Assembly: GCF_001602625.1 (NCBI RefSeq)
Contig: NZ_LECR01000033.1
Coordinates: forward strand, 6,945 to 12,773
Length of the DNA: 5,829 nucleotides
Source: Sodalis-like endosymbiont of Proechinophthirus fluctus
GTDB lineage: Bacteria; Pseudomonadota; Gammaproteobacteria; Enterobacterales; Enterobacteriaceae
Direction: 5' to 3'
Below, in pieces: positions 1 through 5,823 of this stretch (within the stretch, counting starts at the first letter, position 1; each line of letters opens with the position of its first letter). Below the pieces are notes generated by a model. The model saw only the letters and a list, made by a program, of their open reading frames with translations, did not search any database and was not told the origin of the DNA. The position numbers were made by a program, and so were the translations under genes.

Positions 1-258
1 CTTGAATAAAAAGGGCAACTCCCCGAAACGCTCCGCCACCGCCCGGCCCAGTATACCCTGCGGATCGCAGGTAATGAGCGTGTGCAACGCTATTTCATTT
101 CCCTGCGCATCCTGAACGCGAGAATTGCTTTTGGGGTGGGCGCCCATCCATAACTCCGCCATTGGCCGGCCATTGGGATCGGTAATGCCGTAAAGTCGGG
201 TTAGGGCGTCTTTACTGCCCCAGGTGTAATGCTGGAGAGTATTTATCATCTTTTCCAT
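1..258 (-). CDS. manA: Mannose-6-phosphate isomerase, type I, N-terminal 86 residues (partial, runs off the left edge)
   Basis: The enzyme interconverts mannose 6-phosphate and fructose 6-phosphate in the cytoplasm; it is a zinc enzyme that links mannose use and GDP-mannose supply to glycolysis. The minus strand from ATG 258 is open to the window edge with no stop. It aligns without gaps with the first 86 residues of E. coli ManA (from memory): an early YTWGSK segment at residues 11-16, the conserved PMAELWMGAHP block at 32-42, and RFGELPFLFK at the edge. The zinc-binding part lies beyond the window. ATG 258 is preferred over the in-frame ATG at 249 because it matches the E. coli start; only a weak GG-type ribosome binding site precedes it. 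The gene is divergent from fumC, separated by 160 bp. Nothing in the visible part suggests decay. Confidence 0.93.
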   Translation of the reverse strand, partial: MEKMINTLQHYTWGSKDALTRLYGITDPNGRPMAELWMGAHPKSNSRVQDAQGNEIALHTLITCDPQGILGRAVAERFGELPFLFK

Positions 259-290
259 GATCATTACCGTCAATAATTTATTGATTTGTA

Positions 291-318
291 TTGTAATATC
301 GCTCACTGATCGCATAAT
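291..318 (+). promoter_or_regulatory. Candidate sigma-70 promoter of fumC
   Basis: TTGTAA at 291-296 (4 of 6 to the -35 consensus) and CATAAT at 313-318 (5 of 6 to the -10) are separated by 16 bp, which would start transcription near 325 and leave a leader of about 94 nt before fumC. A second -10-like TATACT at 339-344 has no usable -35. In E. coli fumC is induced through SoxS; I could not find a convincing SoxS box here. This is a prediction from pattern only. Confidence 0.4.
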
Positions 319-407
319 GGTAGGCGTTTGTGTGGGACTATACTACTAATGCCATGGGCATAGAAGTAAGCATCTAGGGGCGATTAGCGATCTTTAGGAT
401 GAATACC

Positions 408-413
408 AGGAGG
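408..413 (+). promoter_or_regulatory. Strong ribosome binding site of fumC
   Basis: AGGAGG lies 5 nt before ATG 419. It is a perfect Shine-Dalgarno core and fixes the fumC start. Confidence 0.9.
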
Positions 414-418
414 TTATA

Positions 419-1816
419 ATGGCAGTCACTCGTGTAGAAAAAGATTCAATGGGGTCGATTGACGTCCCTGCGGAACACCTTTGGGGCGCGCAAACGCAAC
501 GCTCTCTGGAGCATTTTCCGATTTCCAGCGAAAAAATGCCTCCGGAATTAATTAGCGCGTTGGCGCAAACCAAACGCGCCGCGGCGCAGGTCAATCAGGA
601 TCTGGGCCTGCTTGAGGCCAAGCGTGCGCAAGCCATCATCAGCGCAGCGGATGAAGTTTTGGCCGGCAAACACCCCGACGAATTCCCGCTGGCCATATGG
701 CAGACTGGCTCCGGTACGCAAAGCAACATGAACATGAACGAAGTCCTGGCTAACCGCGCTAGTGAATTGCTCGGCGGAGAGCGTGGCGATGGGCGTCTGG
801 TGCATCCTAATGACGATGTTAATAAAAGCCAAAGCTCCAATGACGTCTTTCCAACAGCGATGCACGTCGCCGCGGTTATCGCCGTGCGCGGACATCTATT
901 GCCGCAGATAGCGGTATTAAAGAAAACCTTGGCAGCCAAAGCCGCCGCCTTTAACGATATCATAAAAATCGGCCGTACCCATCTGCAGGACGCCACGCCG
1001 CTAACGCTCGGGCAAGAAATATCCGGCTGGGTAGCGATGCTTGAGCACAGCGTAAGGCATATTGAGCAGAGCATTCCGCATCTATGCGAACTGGCGCTGG
1101 GTGGCACCGCAGTGGGTACCGGTCTTAACACCCATCCAGAATATGCGGTACGTGTGGCGAAAGCGCTGGCGGAACTGACTGGACAGCCGTTTGTCAGCGC
1201 ACCTAATAAATTTGAATCCCTGGCGACCTGTGATGCCCTAGTCTACGGTCATGGTGCTCTGAAAGGGCTGGCGGCGTCGATGATGAAAATCGCCAACGAT
1301 GTGCGCTGGCTTGCGTCCGGTCCTCGCTGTGGTATCGGCGAGCTGAGTATTCCAGAAAACGAGCCAGGCAGCTCCATCATGCCAGGCAAAGTCAACCCGA
1401 CCCAATGCGAAGCGATGACCATGCTGTGTTGCCAGGTCATGGGAAATGACACGGCAGTGAATATCGGCGGCGCCTCCGGTAATTTCGAGTTAAACGTTTA
1501 CCGCCCCATGGTTATCCATAATTTCCTGCAATCAGTGCGCCAGCTGGCGGACGGTATCTACAGCTTCAATCATCACTGCGCGGTAGGTATCGAACCAAAC
1601 CGCGATCGTATCAATCAGTTGCTCAATAAATCACTGATGCTGGTGACGGCTCTTAATAACTATATCGGCTATGATAAGGCGGCGGAAATCGCCAAGAAAG
1701 CTCATAAAGAGGGGCTGACGCTTAAGGCGTCAGCGCTGAAGTTGGGTTATGTGACGGAGCAGCAGTTTAATGAATGGGTACGACCGGAAGACATGGTCGG
1801 CAGCATTAAAAGTTGA
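419..1816 (+). CDS. fumC: Class II fumarate hydratase (fumarase C)
   Basis: This is the oxygen-stable, iron-free fumarase that reversibly hydrates fumarate to L-malate in the TCA cycle; the family is a cytoplasmic homotetramer. The product has 465 residues (E. coli FumC has 467) and keeps the E. coli numbering in its active site: GSGT at 97-100, the HPND loop starting at His129, SSN at 139-141, Thr187-His188 (general acid/base region), and the superfamily signature [10 protein letters not shown] at 317-326 with catalytic Ser318, Lys324 and Asn326. The start follows an AGGAGG site. Unlike E. coli, no fumA precedes it; manA is the direct divergent neighbour. Downstream lies the convergent remnant of tus. 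I see no damage, so the enzyme is expected to be active. The other superfamily members (aspartase, argininosuccinate lyase) are excluded by near-identity to FumC throughout. Confidence 0.98.
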   Translation: MAVTRVEKDSMGSIDVPAEHLWGAQTQRSLEHFPISSEKMPPELISALAQTKRAAAQVNQDLGLLEAKRAQAIISAADEVLAGKHPDEFPLAIWQTGSGTQSNMNMNEVLANRASELLGGERGDGRLVHPNDDVNKSQSSNDVFPTAMHVAAVIAVRGHLLPQIAVLKKTLAAKAAAFNDIIKIGRTHLQDATPLTLGQEISGWVAMLEHSVRHIEQSIPHLCELALGGTAVGTGLNTHPEYAVRVAKALAELTGQPFVSAPNKFESLATCDALVYGHGALKGLAASMMKIANDVRWLASGPRCGIGELSIPENEPGSSIMPGKVNPTQCEAMTMLCCQVMGNDTAVNIGGASGNFELNVYRPMVIHNFLQSVRQLADGIYSFNHHCAVGIEPNRDRINQLLNKSLMLVTALNNYIGYDKAAEIAKKAHKEGLTLKASALKLGYVTEQQFNEWVRPEDMVGSIKS

Positions 1817-1851
1817 TTGTGTCAGGTCCATAAAACTGGCGATAATGAGGG

Positions 1852-1876
1852 CCATAAGCAGGGGCTCGCCTTATGG
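1852..1876. terminator. Possible bidirectional terminator hairpin between fumC and the tus remnant
   Basis: CCATAAG (1852-1858) and CTTATGG (1870-1876) form a perfect 7 bp stem with an 11 nt loop, 36 nt after the fumC stop. No T-run follows on either strand, so it is a weak candidate for intrinsic termination. Its position between two convergent reading frames fits a shared terminator; it may equally be a chance repeat. Confidence 0.3.
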
Positions 1877-2375
1877 TTACGAAAAGATGCAGCCGTTCAA
1901 TCAGAAAACGACGGGCGGCGGTGCGGCTAGCACATGTTTCTGGCAGATAGTGCAGCGGCCATAACTAGCAATTCCCCCAGCGCCGCGTCTCCCTGCTGCG
2001 TGTGGCAGAGCACGATAGGCGGAGAAGGGCAGACTTATTTAACTTACTTTCTCATTTTGAAACATAAGATTGATTGTCACTGACACGGATGCCACCTCCG
2101 GTTGTTTTGACGGAGAGGCGGTAGGTCATGATACCGTGAACTGCGAGCTGCGGCACCTTTCTATATCTGGCCGATACAGTGGTAGTGGACAAGTAAAATT
2201 GCGGCTGATGTGCGATTATGAACAACTATCGGCCCTATTCCGAGTAGGTATCTGCGAGCGTTTGCCGGTGCAAAGCGAGGCTAGCCTAGCTAAATTTATT
2301 GAAACGGCGAGCACAAACTGGTATCCCTTGCTGGTAAATGCCTGGTTGTCCTCTCAGGGAGCCAGCTGCTATAAT
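1866..2375 (-). pseudogene. tus: Remnant of tus, the DNA replication terminus site-binding (fork-trap) protein, C-terminal part
   Basis: Intact Tus binds Ter sites and blocks replication forks from one side. No open frame survives here, but minus-strand pieces match E. coli Tus (from memory) in the correct order. From the N-terminal side: RGQPGIYQ near 2350 (Tus RLPGVLCYQ); LHR near 2270 (Tus VHRHLPGL), followed by stop codons; IER near 2165 (Tus LER); then K-stop-V-K-stop-V directly before CPSPPIVL at 2008-2049 (Tus KQVQHACPTPLIAL). GELL follows in the same frame at about 1966-1977 (Tus VGELL). After a frameshift near 1945-1965 comes RRFLIERLHLFVT at 1875-1913 (Tus LRLIIPRLHLYVAD). The two in-frame TAA codons at 2044-2046 and 2035-2037 could be former Gln codons. 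About 20 codons seem deleted in the upstream half, and the first third is missing. The position, convergent to fumC, is where E. coli has tus. The two C-terminal matches are strong; the upstream ones are weak alone. An intact copy elsewhere cannot be excluded. Confidence 0.72.
2346..2375 (+). promoter_or_regulatory. Extended -10 promoter directly before the MFS transporter
   Basis: TGCTATAAT at 2367-2375 is a perfect extended -10 element; TTGTCC at 2346-2351 is a 4 of 6 match to the -35 at an 18 bp spacing. Transcription would begin near 2382, only about 3 nt before ATG 2385, so the mRNA would be almost leaderless. It lies inside the tus remnant on the opposite strand and may be fortuitous, but it is one of the best promoter-like sequences in the window. 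Confidence 0.45.
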
Positions 2376-2384
2376 CGGCGAACT

Positions 2385-3851
2385 ATGCACCAGACGCCGG
2401 CGTCAACCTCTGCGCCATTGCAGCGCGGTCGTATACTTCTTGCCTGTATACTGGCCATGTTTATGGCAGCGGTAGAAGTTACTATCGTCGCCACCGCCAT
2501 GCCGGATATTATCGCAAGCCTCGGGGGTTTCCCGATGCTGAGCTGGGTATTCTCCGTCTACCTGCTGTTACAGGCCATCTCCATCCCAATTTACGGCCGC
2601 CTGGCGGACATGTTTGGCCGAAAACCAGTGTTTTTTGTCGGCACCACCCTGTTTCTTAGCGGTTCTATACTGTGCGGTTTTGCGAGCCACATGCCAGCGC
2701 TTGTTTTGTTTCGTGCACTACAGGGGCTGGGAGCGGGCGCTATCGTGCCGCTCACTACTACGATCATCGCCGATGTCTACAATCAGCAGGAACGTGCGCG
2801 CTTGCAGGGCTATCTTTCCAGCATCTGGGCGGTATCCGCCATTATCGGTCCGCTAATGGGTGCATTTATCGTCCGGCATTATCACTGGTCAGGGGTGTTT
2901 TGGGTCAATGTCCCACTGGGTATTATCTCAGCGGGGTTGCTAGCGCGCTATCTCCCGGCAGCGCCAAGCCGGCATGACGAGCCGTCGCTAGATGTGGCCG
3001 GTATCACCTATATGATACTAGCGATCGGTTGTCTGCTCATCGCCCTGTTGCAAGGCGATGAATTGGGTCGCTGGCGAGTGGGACTGCTCGTGCTATCTGT
3101 TATCAGCGCCGTACTGTTGGTGCGGGAACAGCGACGCATCCCCGCGCCATTGTTCCCGCTGGCACTGTGGCAAAGCAAAATTATTGTTGCCGGCAACGTC
3201 GGTGGACTGATTATCGGCGCGGCGATGATGGGTATCGCCGCGTTTTTACCCACCTATATTCAGGCGGTGCTGGGTGGAAGTACCATTGAGGCGGGCTGGA
3301 CTCTGGCGGTAATGTCTTTAGGCTGGCCGCTGGCGAGCACGCTGTGCGGCAGGTTGATGATACATACCTCTTACCGTCTTATGGCGTTGTGCGGCGCGAT
3401 TTTGCTCGTGACCGGCAGTCTATTGTTGCTGCGGCTGGATGCCCAGAGCAGTATTGCTGCCGCCAGGTTGGCGTCGTTTGTCATCGGTTTGGGCATGGGC
3501 ATGAGCAATACTACTTTTCTAGTTTCGGTACAAAACGAGGCACCGTTTGCGATTCGCGGTATAGCCACCGCCTCAACCGTCTTTACCCGTATGGTAGGAT
3601 CTGCTCTGGGCACAGCGATAATGGGCGCCACGCTAAATAGGAATTTGCAGCGGCGGCTACCAGGGATTGACGATCCCGTACAACATCTCATCGCCCATCA
3701 CGGTCAAAGCGGCCCAGGGCTGGCGCACATGGCGCAGCAGGTGGCGGTATCAATGCATGGGGTTTATTGGATCTCATCGCTTATCGCACTCTGCGCGCTT
3801 ATCACCGCTGGCCTGGTGCCACGTGGGTTGCGTCCGCGGCAGGAAGGTTAG
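2385..3851 (+). CDS. MFS multidrug efflux-type transporter, DHA2 (14-helix, EmrB/QacA/Bmr3-like) family
   Basis: This is an inner-membrane proton-driven antiporter of the drug:H+ antiporter-2 type; the substrate cannot be read from sequence. The 488-residue product is of normal family length and has about 14 hydrophobic segments (the first at about 17-38, the last at 458-477). Motifs in order are: an acidic residue in helix 1 (Glu31 in VEVTIVATAMP, where the family usually has Asp), motif A GRLADMFGRKP at 71-81, motif B with Arg110 in FRALQGLGAG, motif C around GPLMGA at 155-160, and WVNVPLG at 173-179. It resembles Bacillus Bmr3-type proteins as remembered. The frame is open back to a TTG at 2070, but ATG 2385 is chosen because the family begins just before helix 1 and the upstream part is antisense to the tus remnant. 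No good Shine-Dalgarno precedes 2385. The gene stands alone, with no adjacent regulator or membrane-fusion partner visible, and looks intact. Confidence 0.9.
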   Translation: MHQTPASTSAPLQRGRILLACILAMFMAAVEVTIVATAMPDIIASLGGFPMLSWVFSVYLLLQAISIPIYGRLADMFGRKPVFFVGTTLFLSGSILCGFASHMPALVLFRALQGLGAGAIVPLTTTIIADVYNQQERARLQGYLSSIWAVSAIIGPLMGAFIVRHYHWSGVFWVNVPLGIISAGLLARYLPAAPSRHDEPSLDVAGITYMILAIGCLLIALLQGDELGRWRVGLLVLSVISAVLLVREQRRIPAPLFPLALWQSKIIVAGNVGGLIIGAAMMGIAAFLPTYIQAVLGGSTIEAGWTLAVMSLGWPLASTLCGRLMIHTSYRLMALCGAILLVTGSLLLLRLDAQSSIAAARLASFVIGLGMGMSNTTFLVSVQNEAPFAIRGIATASTVFTRMVGSALGTAIMGATLNRNLQRRLPGIDDPVQHLIAHHGQSGPGLAHMAQQVAVSMHGVYWISSLIALCALITAGLVPRGLRPRQEG

Positions 3852-3862
3852 CGCGTGTTTGG

Positions 3863-3882
3863 CCCGCCATCCCCGTGGCGGG
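3863..3882 (+). terminator. Probable terminator hairpin of the MFS gene
   Basis: CCCGCCA (3863-3869) and TGGCGGG (3876-3882) form a perfect GC-rich 7 bp stem with a 6 nt loop, 11 nt after the stop codon. The following sequence is only moderately T-rich (a TTTT about 10 nt later), so termination may be imperfect. Confidence 0.6.
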
Positions 3883-3947
3883 TGTAGATGATTTTCTGCG
3901 CATTGTTTTCGCAGTGCTTCTAATACCTGAACTTCGGATCAATCATA

Positions 3948-3970
3948 TTGATATTTATTAATAATATCAA
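3948..3970. repeat. Perfect 8 bp inverted repeat
   Basis: TTGATATT and AATATCAA flank a 7 nt spacer. It is AT-rich and lacks a T-run, so it looks more like a protein-binding palindrome than a terminator. It ends 2 nt before the GTG of the doubtful 36-codon frame at 3973. Confidence 0.45.
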
Positions 3971-3972
3971 GA

Positions 3973-4083
3973 GTGAAAATAAATTCTAGTACGCCGTTAG
4001 TGATGATCTTCTGGGCTATGTTCGCTTTTACGTTTTTACACGCGGCCTGCGCACCGAGAAGCACGAGCAAGCCAAGCGGTTAA
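3973..4083 (+). CDS. Doubtful 36-codon frame, short hydrophobic (signal-peptide-like) product
   Basis: From GTG 3973 the frame runs to TAA at 4081. The product begins MKINSSTP, has a hydrophobic stretch at about 9-25 and then LHAAC with Cys26, followed by a small polar tail (APRSTSKPSG). This outline recalls tiny lipoproteins, but His at the -3 position is not typical of a lipobox and no ribosome binding site is visible. I recognise no family. It may be chance or the debris of a longer gene. Confidence 0.15.
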   Translation: MKINSSTPLVMIFWAMFAFTFLHAACAPRSTSKPSG

Positions 4084-4116
4084 CAACATTGACTTATTCG
4101 TCCTGTCATCCTTCTT

Positions 4117-4147
4117 ACTTATATGATAAGTGGAAAATTCATCATAT
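4117..4147. repeat. Two overlapping inverted repeats
   Basis: ACTTAT (4117-4122) and ATAAGT (4126-4131) can pair with a 3 nt loop. Alternatively ATATGAT (4121-4127) pairs with ATCATAT (4141-4147) across 13 nt. The two pairings exclude each other. Function unknown. Confidence 0.35.
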
Positions 4148-4468
4148 GGTAGGGCACTAGCAGCAAACGCCCCGTGCAGCGGTCCAAAAAGTGGGAGGTA
4201 CTGGGCTCCCAATAGGCGTTGACGTCCTAGCTTCCTTTACATTTTTCCTGGAGATAATATCCACACCCCCTAATTTCAATATCTCCCTAACAAGTCGGTC
4301 ATAAAAACAAATTAAACAGCCTCCATGTTAATCTAAATGGCATTTTTCTGAATTGTATTGTTTGTATTTTAATTGTAATGAGAATGTTATATATAGCTAG
4401 GTAGTCACCTCTTATTAAGAGGAAAATTTCTAATACGACTATAGCCTTTATAGGCTGATGTTAAAAAC

Positions 4469-4492
4469 AATTAGTATGTTATATACTAAAGT
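4469..4492. other. Ter-like site (Tus-binding sequence with one inserted base), also an inverted repeat
   Basis: The core at 4473-4492, AGTATGTTATATACTAAAGT, compares with E. coli TerB AGTATGTTGTAACTAAAGT (from memory). With the preceding AATT the whole site differs by two substitutions and one inserted base. The G that pairs with the flipped cytosine of the Tus lock is kept at 4474. The insertion would shift the two halves by one base, so binding by a standard Tus is doubtful. The same bases form a perfect inverted repeat TTAGTAT/ATACTAA (4471-4489), so an operator palindrome is an alternative reading. Confidence 0.4.
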
Positions 4493-4500
4493 GATATAAT
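4492..4500 (+). promoter_or_regulatory. Extended -10 promoter element
   Basis: TGATATAAT is a perfect extended -10. The -35 position holds only a poor match (TTAGTA at 4471-4476, 18 bp spacing), and the TTAGTAT/ATACTAA inverted repeat covers the spacer, as an operator would. Transcription would begin near 4507, just inside the 56-codon frame at 4504, so it does not supply a leader for that frame. Confidence 0.3.
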
Positions 4501-4503
4501 ATA

Positions 4504-4674
4504 ATGAGAAAACGTCTTTTTTACCTATTCACCTATCATTTCATTTTTATCTACCATTTTATTGGAATTTCCTACTCCGTTTCCGTTTTTTCTATTTTTG
4601 CTATCTTAGGTGACTCTGCAAGACCTTCGGTTATGAACCAGCTAAATTACATAAAAGTGATACTATCAAAATAG
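4504..4674 (+). CDS. Doubtful 56-codon frame, aromatic/hydrophobic product
   Basis: ATG 4504 to TAG 4674. The product starts MRKRLFYLF and is rich in Phe, Tyr and Ile through residue 35, as in a one-helix membrane peptide, then ends in a polar tail (GDSARPSV to LSK). The composition is largely explained by the pyrimidine-rich DNA, there is no ribosome binding site, and an extended -10 element ends only 3 nt before the ATG. No family is recognised. Probably not a gene. Confidence 0.12.
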   Translation: MRKRLFYLFTYHFIFIYHFIGISYSVSVFSIFAILGDSARPSVMNQLNYIKVILSK

Positions 4675-4740
4675 TGAGTACGCATAATACATATTATGTT
4701 AAATTATTAATGACTTCTGTATAACTACCGTGTACAGCCC

Positions 4741-5034
4741 ATAACCTACCCTTTTATGAAATACTCCGGGATAGCAGGTGTAAGTCGATCTCTAGGGCCT
4801 GAGTTTCACTGTACCAAGTACAAGTGCTCGTATGCTTTCTTCAAATTTCTCCCTCTGCCAGCCTTGTTAAAACGTGACGAGTGTAGAAGGCTATCGGTTC
4901 ATTTTTCTAATACGCCGATGAAGCGTGTAATGAATACTTCTGACACTATACACATTCACTCAGCTTGGCCAAGATTGTCGCCGATGTCGGCGCGCTTTCT
5001 AGGAAAGGGGCCGAACTTCCGACCCACGAAGCGA
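4741..5034. other. Gap between the AT-rich tract and fabI; no recognisable gene
   Basis: Base composition returns towards that of the flanking genes. A 95-codon plus-strand frame (4756-5043) has a non-protein-like composition and no ribosome binding site. A different plus frame, open at 4944-5072, reads LAKIVADVGALSRKGAELP and then runs into the fabI 3' end; it looks protein-like but I cannot name it. CGCCG/CGGCG at 4979-4992 forms a short hairpin after fabI without a T-run, so the fabI terminator is uncertain. Confidence 0.45.
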
Positions 5035-5823
5035 TTAATCTAGGTCAAGATCGTTCATGGCGGAGATATTAAAGCCACCATCCACATGCACCACCTCGCC
5101 GGTGATGCCAGCCGACAGATCGGAGCACAGGAAAGCAACGGCATTGCCGACGTCCTCAATGGTTATTGCGCGGCGAATTGGTATCACCGACTCGCAGTAG
5201 GACAGCATCTTTTTAAAGTTCTTGATGCCGGATGCGGCCAGAGTGCGGATAGGACCCGCGGAAATGGCATTCACACGCACACCTTGCGGCCCCATAGCGT
5301 TGGCCATATAACGGGTATTGGCCTCTAGAGAGGCTTTGGCCAGGCCCATGACATTATAGTTGGGGATGGCGCGTTCTGCGCCCAGGTAGGTCAGCGTCAC
5401 CAAAGCAGCGTTGAGATTAAGCATTGGTCGGCAGGCTTTTGCCATGGCGACGAGGCTGTAGGAGCTGATATCGTGCGCGATGGCGAAACCTTCGCGAGTC
5501 ACGGCGTTCACATAATCGCCGTCCAATTGGTCGCCGGGGGCATAAGCGATGGCATGTACGAAACCGTCAAACGTCGGCCAGATATTGGCTAGACGGGTGA
5601 ACAGCGCTTCTATACTGGCATCTTCCGCCACGTCGCACGGCAGCACGATGCTGGAATTGAAACCGGCAGCAAATCCTTCCACCCGTAATTTCAATTTGTC
5701 ATTCTGGTAAGTGAAAGCCAGCTCCGCCCCCTCACGGTGCATAGCCTGAGCGATGCCATATGCAATTGAACGGTTGCTGGCAACGCCAGTCACCAGAATA
5801 CGCTTACCGATAAGAAAACCCAT
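5035..5823 (-). CDS. fabI: Enoyl-[acyl-carrier-protein] reductase (NADH), FabI
   Basis: FabI performs the last reduction of each elongation round of type II fatty acid synthesis, trans-2-enoyl-ACP to acyl-ACP with NADH. It is a cytoplasmic homotetramer of the short-chain dehydrogenase superfamily, and the target of triclosan. The product is 262 residues, exactly the E. coli length, and aligns end to end. Visible are the dinucleotide-binding start GVASNRSIA at 13-21, Asp64-Val65, the active-site Tyr146, Tyr156 and Lys163, and PIRTLAASG at 191-199 including Thr194. Oddities against E. coli: residues 90-95 read HAIAYA instead of HSIGFA, so Gly93 is Ala and Phe94 is Tyr; there are further changes at Pro136 (Leu) and in VIPIRRA at 213-219. 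The start ATG 5823 matches the E. coli N-terminus; its ribosome binding site lies beyond the window edge. The gene is convergent with the MFS gene across 1.2 kb. Confidence 0.97.
   Translation of the reverse strand: MGFLIGKRILVTGVASNRSIAYGIAQAMHREGAELAFTYQNDKLKLRVEGFAAGFNSSIVLPCDVAEDASIEALFTRLANIWPTFDGFVHAIAYAPGDQLDGDYVNAVTREGFAIAHDISSYSLVAMAKACRPMLNLNAALVTLTYLGAERAIPNYNVMGLAKASLEANTRYMANAMGPQGVRVNAISAGPIRTLAASGIKNFKKMLSYCESVIPIRRAITIEDVGNAVAFLCSDLSAGITGEVVHVDGGFNISAMNDLDLD

Larger units (their letters stand above)
4241..4740. other. AT-rich non-coding tract
   Basis: The 240 bases from 4321 to 4560 contain 62 G or C (26%), against 37 of 60 in a sample of fabI at 5221-5280. I found no RNA gene and no convincing protein gene. 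The tract holds small perfect hairpins at 4408-4422 (CCTCTT/AAGAGG), 4443-4456 (AGCCT/AGGCT), 4471-4489 and 4683-4698 (CATAAT/ATTATG), a Ter-like site, an extended -10 element and a pyrimidine-rich stretch. It could be acquired DNA, a decayed intergenic region or terminus-specific sequence. Confidence 0.6.

Noticed and set aside
300..345. A SoxS/MarA-type box before fumC.
   Set aside because: GTTTGTG at 326-332 gives only part of the consensus; the match is too poor to call.
595..1131. A 178-codon minus-strand frame inside fumC.
   Set aside because: It is the antisense shadow of a fully conserved fumC; the plus-strand protein explains the sequence.
4190..4212. An inverted repeat TGGGAG/CTCCCA (4192-4197, 4206-4211) as a terminator or insertion-element end.
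   Set aside because: Six base pairs with an 8 nt loop, no T-run, no target duplication or transposase nearby.
4230..4302. A minus-strand ATG at 4302 followed by TDLLGRY, faintly like the start of Tus (YDLVDRL).
   Set aside because: Only a few residues agree, a stop follows at once, and no further N-terminal Tus similarity follows in any frame down to 3852.
4756..5043. A 95-codon plus-strand open frame.
   Set aside because: No ribosome binding site, no family resemblance, Ser/Arg/Lys-rich chance-like composition, and it ends inside the fabI 3' end.
5086..5328. An 80-codon plus-strand frame inside fabI.
   Set aside because: It is the antisense shadow of the intact fabI gene.
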